9,255 nucleotides of DNA, taken from positions 1-9,255 of the forward strand of contig DXMG01000032.1 of the NCBI GenBank assembly GCA_019414325.1, read 5' to 3'. The notes below the pieces were generated by a model. The model saw nothing but the letters and a program-made list of their open reading frames with translations. It searched no databases and was not told the DNA's origin. Of this stretch, positions 6,077 to 9,255 are shown piece after piece. A program made the translations under genes and the position numbers. The stretch's first letter is position 1; each line of letters begins with the position of its first letter. The stretch comes from Collinsella sp. Lineage in GTDB: Bacteria > Actinomycetota > Coriobacteriia > Coriobacteriales > Coriobacteriaceae.

Positions 6077-6388
6077 TGGGACGGCTTTGGCCTGGACTTT
6101 AACCACAGCATCGCAATCGACACTTATCAGCTCGCGCAACGCGCATGGCCAAATCTCGGACGCTGGTGCATGGAGGACCTTCGAGATTTACTGGACATCC
6201 AAATCGACGACGCACACCGCGTGCTCGCCGACTGCGAAGACGAGATGGCTGTCTACAATGCGATCAGAAACGGCGTGAAGTCCGGAGATCTTTCTGTGGA
6301 ACCGCCGCGCCGTCGCGCGAGCCGACCGGGCAACCCGGGCAATCTGGTCCCGGCTCTCCTGGTCGTATTCCTACGATATCGCCCCTAA
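6077..6388 (+). pseudogene. 3' remnant of a DEDDh 3'-5' exonuclease (DNA Pol III epsilon/RNase T type)
   Basis: In frame, the residues AIDTYQLAQRAWPNLGRW, MEDLRDLLDI and DDAHRVLADCEDEMAVYNAI follow the C-terminal half of the epsilon-type exonuclease fold: a conserved D-x-lxlA segment, a helix ending the L..L...L.I motif, and the ExoIII box HxxxxD (His 6215-6217, Asp 6230-6232). The ExoI (DxE) and ExoII (N..FD) motifs that should precede are absent. The frame is closed by TAA at 6050-6052 and the family resemblance starts near 6080. After about 6280 the sequence becomes a Pro/Arg/Gly-rich tail unlike the family, so the 3' end may be damaged too. An ATG at 6170 could give 72 residues, without a ribosome-binding site and without catalytic completeness. 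Non-functional remnant. Confidence 0.72.
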
Positions 6389-6400
6389 ATCACCAATGTG

Positions 6401-6640
6401 TCAGATAAAGAATGATGCAATGGCTGTGATCACGCCTACGGCGGACGCAACGACTGCGCCTTTTTTCCTCTCCTTTAGTCCGACGATTAGGGTTGCCGTA
6501 AAGTAAAGGGCGGAAATGCAGTCTATGGCAAGCAAAACGAGTTCCTTGGGCGGTTTCAGCAAAAGGTCGCTAGCAAAGAGTGATGCGAGCAGAGTAAAGC
6601 CGATTGTGTCCAAGTATCTCGATTGATTTTGCGACAACAT
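6401..6640 (-). CDS. Small 79-residue membrane protein, possible immunity protein
   Basis: Three hydrophobic segments (about 12-28, 33-55, 60-79) separated by short charged turns (KPPKE and KERKKG); integral inner-membrane protein of no recognised family. The ATG at 6640 has AAAGGAAG about 6 nt upstream, and this signal overlaps the stop codon of the secreted-peptide gene (12 bases between stop and start), so the two are translationally linked. Size, topology and position directly after a small secreted cysteine peptide resemble bacteriocin immunity genes; this is an analogy, not homology. It converges with the exonuclease remnant on the other strand, with 12 bp between stop codons. Confidence 0.72.
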   Translation of the reverse strand: MLSQNQSRYLDTIGFTLLASLFASDLLLKPPKELVLLAIDCISALYFTATLIVGLKERKKGAVVASAVGVITAIASFFI

Positions 6641-6652
6641 GGCAACTTCCTT

Positions 6653-7048
6653 TCAGAACATGCAAGTGAAATGTCGGTACGATGTCATTGCGGTTGCAAA
6701 AAAGCCGCCGCCAGGACCGGTTGTCACGAGACCGGCGATAACTTCTGCGGTGCCAGCAAGGTAGGGATCGCGCAGGCAAGCCTCCTCCTTCGCGTCCAGC
6801 TTGACCTTGTGAGGGACGGTGCGGTTATTTGCAAATCCGTGAGAATCGCACCACGCCTTGGAATATGAATCCGTGCAGCGCCCGCGCTCAAAAGGGGATA
6901 TATCGTAATTTTCGTCGTAGTTGTCTCCGACGTAGATCTCGCTGCTCTCGGCGGGAGATCCCTCGTCGGCATGGGCTGCCGCAACGGGCACAAATGGTGT
7001 CATGACAAGGGAGAGGCAAAGAGCTGCTGAGAGATGGAGGGCAGGCAC
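6653..7048 (-). CDS. Secreted four-cysteine peptide, start region probably frameshifted
   Basis: The 131-codon frame encodes a hydrophobic signal sequence (SAALCLSLVMTPFVPVAAAHA) with a good cleavage site AHA/DE, then an exported chain of about 100 residues. That chain has an acidic N-terminal part, four cysteines (in GRC, AWC, EEAC and FTC) and a glycine/alanine-rich hydrophobic C-terminal stretch (YLAGTAEVIAGLVTTGPGGG). This suits a disulfide-bonded secreted, bacteriocin-like peptide, though no known family is recognised. The in-frame start is GTG 7048, with AAGGAG 14 nt away, too far. The properly spaced ATG (7056) reads MKKCLPS in another frame and stops after 18 codons. Adding one base after ATGAAGAA would join ATG to the signal peptide as MKKVPALHL, so a 1-bp deletion is likely. 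It lies between the thioredoxin remnant and the membrane-protein gene. Confidence 0.7.
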   Translation of the reverse strand: MPALHLSAALCLSLVMTPFVPVAAAHADEGSPAESSEIYVGDNYDENYDISPFERGRCTDSYSKAWCDSHGFANNRTVPHKVKLDAKEEACLRDPYLAGTAEVIAGLVTTGPGGGFFATAMTSYRHFTCMF

Positions 7049-7085
7049 TTCTTCATGGCTGGCTCCTTAATCTGGCCTTTGATAG

Positions 7086-7424
7086 TTACTCGATGTCGCC
7101 TCCTTCCGCTTTATATCCGTTGTATTCGGCGTATTTCTTTAATAAGGCAAGAGGTTCTTCCTCTCCTTCGGATGGGCCGATGATGTTTCCTTGATCATCC
7201 AGTATGAATACGGACGAAATATGCTCAAGTTCATATTGGTCATACACAGCCTTATCTTAATCTATGTATATGGGAAAGTCTCCTTCATGGACCGAGGCTT
7301 CTTCAATTGTGCTGTCCTCGGAAACAGTGAAAAGGTTCTTCCTTAAGGCCGCGAAATTATCAAGTTGTTGCATATCCTCTATGAGAGATTCGCAGTGCGA
7401 ACACCACGATGCCCAGATACCGCG
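7086..7424 (-). pseudogene. Thioredoxin-like protein remnant (5' truncated, in-frame stop)
   Basis: Reading leftward in one frame gives GIWASWCSHCESLIEDM, a thioredoxin-fold active site with WCxxC at 7392-7406, the pattern of extracytoplasmic thiol-disulfide oxidoreductases. It continues with FPIYID, then TAA (7257-7259), and in the same frame SVFILDDQGNIIGPSEGE, which matches the beta strand and turn after the cis-Pro region, ending LALLKKYAEYNGYKAEGGDIE with TAA at 7086-7088. The gene is therefore interrupted by one nonsense codon, and everything upstream of the active site, including start and export signal, is missing where the DUF6273 fragment begins. Its stop is 29 bases ahead of the secreted-peptide start, so it was probably the first gene of that operon, perhaps forming the peptide's disulfides. 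A functional two-part product is very unlikely. Confidence 0.75.
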
Positions 7425-7930
7425 TCATCGGTATCAACCATGACGACCTCGCCGACGGTAGCGGCAAGGCGGGGCTGACGTTTGAGACGACCAACGATGT
7501 CCTATACAAACACATCTGGAACGACACAAAGACCAATGTCGGCGGTTGGAGGTCCTCTAAGCTCCGCGCCCGCCTGAACTCCGGTGACCTCTGGGCGCTC
7601 CTGCCGGCCGAGCTCCAGTCCAAGGCGAAGGCCGTCACGAAGATGACGGACAACGAGGGCGGCGGTAGCGCCGGCACTCCGACGGCAACGAATGACAAGG
7701 TCTTCATCCTCTCGACGACCGAGATTTACGGAGACCTCCAGTCTGACGCCGCCCAGTACGAGTACTATGCGACGTCGAGGTATTCTGGACCTGAGATTGT
7801 GTGCTATTTCAGCACTCGTTCCGTGCCTCCGAGTGACTCAACGGACTTTATCTATGTTGACCCTTTCGGTCGCTGGAGCAGCGGTAGTGCCAACAGTGCC
7901 GGCAACGTGTTTCCCGCTTGGTGCTTCTAG
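7409..7930 (+). pseudogene. DUF6273 domain fragment of a surface protein (N-terminus lost)
   Basis: The 173-codon frame matches the DUF6273 domain common in large secreted proteins of gut Coriobacteriia and Firmicutes: YRVIGINHDDLADGSGKAGL, then GGWRSSKLRARLNSGDLWAL (the tW..S.LR..lN motif), ATNDKVFILSTTEIYGD, and a C-terminal FIYVDPFGRWSSGSANSAGN followed by VFPAWCF. Function is unknown; the domain is thought to sit in cell-surface proteins and resembles carbohydrate-associated modules. The ATG at 7409 has no ribosome-binding site and lies inside sequence that encodes the thioredoxin active site on the other strand. The signal peptide and any preceding domains are gone. The domain itself is nearly complete and the 3' end is natural, with a terminator 14 bases later. 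An expressed cytoplasmic domain cannot be excluded but is unlikely. Confidence 0.7.
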
Positions 7931-7943
7931 ATTTTCTAGTGCA

Positions 7944-7976
7944 AGGCCCGCGCGACTCCGCGCGGGCCTATCTTTT
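7944..7976 (+). terminator. Rho-independent terminator of the DUF6273 gene
   Basis: AGGCCCGCGCG (7944-7954) and its perfect complement (7959-7969) form an 11-bp GC-rich stem with an ACTC loop, followed by ATCTTTT. It begins 14 nt after the stop at 7928-7930. Confidence 0.88.
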
Positions 7977-7979
7977 GGC

Positions 7980-8366
7980 AAGTGTACGAACGGTTTAGGT
8001 TCGCGGCACAGGTATTCGGTTTGAGGAGAAATGGGGTCATACAGCGGCTCTCAGAGCGCCTGCTGCACTCCCCCGCCATTACCCCTGCGGCGTCCTCGTA
8101 TGGAGCCCATCCTGGTTGGCATATCGTTGCAATCGCTCACTTGTCCACCGGTCAAGTGAACTACTGGAATAAATACAGCGACACGCTTGTCCGTTACAGT
8201 CGCTATATCTGTGTAAATCGCCGCGATAAATACAGCCCGTACTCGGCTGTATACCAGCTACGCGTATGTAGATTCATATCGCGTTAATAAATCGGCTCAA
8301 GCGCGTGCAAAACGCGCAAGTAGCCGCAAAAGGCGAATATCGCGTAGGTAGATTTTTAGCACCCTG
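7980..8366. other. Non-coding stretch with dyads and short repeats
   Basis: About 390 bp without a supported gene. One plus-strand frame (7982-8287) is open but lacks a ribosome-binding site and family resemblance. Visible structures are: an inverted repeat TCACTTGTCC/GGTCAAGTGA with one mismatch (8137-8146 and 8150-8159); a nested hairpin CGGCT-GCGCGT-loop-ACGCGC-AGCCG (8293-8326); and a direct repeat CGCGTATGTAGATT/CGCGTAGGTAGATT (8261-8274 and 8341-8354). It may be the control region of a gene that has been deleted. Confidence 0.45.
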
Positions 8367-8396
8367 TTGCTTAATCAAAATTAAGCAATTGCTTAA
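8367..8396. promoter_or_regulatory. Operator-like triple half-site TTGCTTAA/TTAAGCAA
   Basis: Three copies of one 8-nt half-site occur: TTGCTTAA at 8367-8374, TTAAGCAA at 8381-8388 and TTGCTTAA at 8389-8396. The last two abut to make a perfect 16-bp palindrome, and the first two form a 9-bp inverted repeat with a CAAA spacer. This resembles a repressor operator of the TetR/MarR size class. No intact gene lies next to it, as the tRNA terminator is immediately to the right. Confidence 0.5.
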
Positions 8397-8429
8397 AACA
8401 AAAAAGGTCAGGCACTAGGTGCCTGACCT
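8397..8429 (-). terminator. Rho-independent terminator of the tRNA-Pro gene
   Basis: On the minus strand, AGGTCAGGCAC (8419-8429) pairs perfectly with GTGCCTGACCT (8405-8415) around a 3-nt loop and is followed by TTTTTGTTTT-like sequence. It starts 9 nt past the tRNA 3' end. Confidence 0.92.
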
Positions 8430-8438
8430 GCAAACTTC

Positions 8439-8515
<77 letters not shown>

Positions 8516-8557
8516 AAGCTTTTGTTTGTTGCCCTGCTCTCGCTCGCAACAGGGAGT

Positions 8558-8587
8558 ATATTAACCCGAAACTTTGCCCTTGTGCAA
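8558..8587 (-). promoter_or_regulatory. Promoter of the tRNA-Pro gene
   Basis: On the minus strand TTGCAC (8582-8587) and TAATAT (8558-8563) are spaced 18 nt apart, about 43 nt ahead of the tRNA 5' end and directly after the coaBC stop codon. An overlapping TATACT (8555-8560) is an alternative -10 but would be 21 nt from that -35. Confidence 0.6.
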
Positions 8588-8595
8588 GAACTTTT

Positions 8596-9255
8596 TTAAA
8601 TATTTTGAAGCAAGTCCAAAATTGTATCTGCGAGCTGGGGTTTTGTTAGCACGGGGAGTTCTTGCGTGCCCGCTGTGCTCACAATCCAGGCCTTGTTAGT
8701 GTCGGTTCCAAAGCCCGAATCGGCGCGCGAGACATCGTTTGCGATAATTACATCGCAACCCTTGCGGGCCAATTTGCGCTCGGCGTACTCGACAACGTTA
8801 TCGGTCTCGGCCGCAAAGCCGATCACGCACCGCTCTCCCTTTTGGCGCGAGAGCTCGGCCAAAATGTCGACCGTCTCGACAAGCTCGATGCGATCCAAGC
8901 GTTCGTTGGACTTTTTGAGCTTATGGTCCGCAGGGGTGGCGGGGGTGTAGTCGGCGACGGCGGCCGCACAAATGGCCGCATCGGCCGTCTGGAAGGCGCT
9001 CAGCGCCGCCCGGAGCATCTCTGCGGCGGTCTGCACGCGTATGCACTCCACGTCGCGGGGAACATCGACCGATGTCGGTCCCAACACGAGCGTGACCGCA
9101 GCACCGCGGCGAGCAGCCTCCCCCGCCAGGGCGATACCCATCTTGCCCGAAGAGCAGTTGCCAATGAATCGCACGGGGTCGATCGGCTCGTGCGTGGGAC
9201 CGGGGGTAATTACGATGCGCTTACCCGCCAGGTCCTGTGGCGCGGGGTTGAGCAC
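8596..9255 (-). CDS. coaBC: CoaBC (Dfp), phosphopantothenate-cysteine ligase domain; 5' part outside window
   Basis: The second half of the bifunctional coenzyme A enzyme. The CoaB domain joins cysteine to 4'-phosphopantothenate using CTP; the CoaC decarboxylase half and true start lie past the right edge. The visible 219 codons begin GKRIVITPGPTHEPIDPVR, then show the CoaB signature FIGNCSSGKMG, the substrate-binding core AAAVADYTP, the DHKLKK lysine motif, GFAAET, and the IIANDVS motif with the conserved Asn-Asp, ending TILDLLQNI at TAA 8596-8598. The domain is complete and intact. The codon at the edge (GTG) is probably internal, because the protein normally has a CoaC domain of about 180 residues ahead of this point. 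Moderate GC typical of a core gene; this marks the conserved chromosomal flank. Confidence 0.95.
   Translation of the reverse strand: MLNPAPQDLAGKRIVITPGPTHEPIDPVRFIGNCSSGKMGIALAGEAARRGAAVTLVLGPTSVDVPRDVECIRVQTAAEMLRAALSAFQTADAAICAAAVADYTPATPADHKLKKSNERLDRIELVETVDILAELSRQKGERCVIGFAAETDNVVEYAERKLARKGCDVIIANDVSRADSGFGTDTNKAWIVSTAGTQELPVLTKPQLADTILDLLQNI

Noticed and set aside
5760..6278. 172-codon plus-strand frame spanning the end of the transporter operon and the exonuclease stump
   Set aside because: It reads through two hairpins and overlaps a real gene and the exonuclease frame out of phase.
7982..8287. 101-codon plus-strand frame after the DUF6273 terminator
   Set aside because: It has no Shine-Dalgarno, no recognisable domain, and starts inside the terminator's downstream flank.

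Overview
The window looks like an accessory region of a gut actinobacterium of the class Coriobacteriia, with Collinsella or a close relative most likely. This is an inference. It rests on the moderately high GC of the housekeeping gene (coaBC), the compact terminators, and a DUF6273-type domain whose wording is typical of Collinsella surface proteins. No 16S rRNA or other marker gene is present to settle it.

Layout. The left edge (to 1048, + strand) is the 3' part of a very GC-rich sensor histidine kinase. A hairpin separates it from a convergent, apparently shortened ribbon-helix-helix antitoxin gene (1061-1255, -) that has no toxin beside it. From about 1590 to 2660 a six-helix DUF1648 membrane protein gene (-) of much lower GC lies between two nearly identical 176-177 bp direct repeats that carry two conserved hairpins. 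From 2661 to 3700 there is little convincing coding sequence. It holds a perfect 22-bp inverted repeat, a possible gene remnant, a good terminator at 3023-3064, and a cluster of TGTC(T/C)GAC dyads upstream of a doubtful 61-codon frame.

The centre (3706-5950, +) is a two-gene transporter operon: an ABC exporter with the permease half fused ahead of the ATPase half, and a small membrane-anchored extracytoplasmic protein translated from a start one base past the transporter's stop codon. Two strong hairpins follow. Next comes the 3' piece of a DEDDh exonuclease gene (6077-6388, +). A minus-strand operon remnant then runs leftward from 7424: a broken thioredoxin-like gene, a secreted four-cysteine peptide whose start region looks frameshifted, and a 79-residue membrane protein. 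Its upstream end abuts, head to head, a beheaded DUF6273 domain (7409-7930, +) that ends in a clean terminator. After about 430 bp of non-coding DNA with operator-like palindromes comes the conserved flank on the minus strand: a tRNA-Pro(GGG) gene with its terminator and promoter, and the CoaB half of coaBC running off the right edge.

How it fits together. The stretch between the histidine kinase and tRNA-Pro/coaBC behaves like a hotspot where genes arrive, are cut short and decay. At least three genes are clearly broken and the antitoxin is probably shortened. The most interesting functional idea is that the thioredoxin-like, secreted-peptide and membrane-protein set was a bacteriocin-like module: disulfide helper, peptide and immunity protein. 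The nearby ABC exporter operon could be export or self-protection equipment. Both functions are inferred from architecture and have not been demonstrated.
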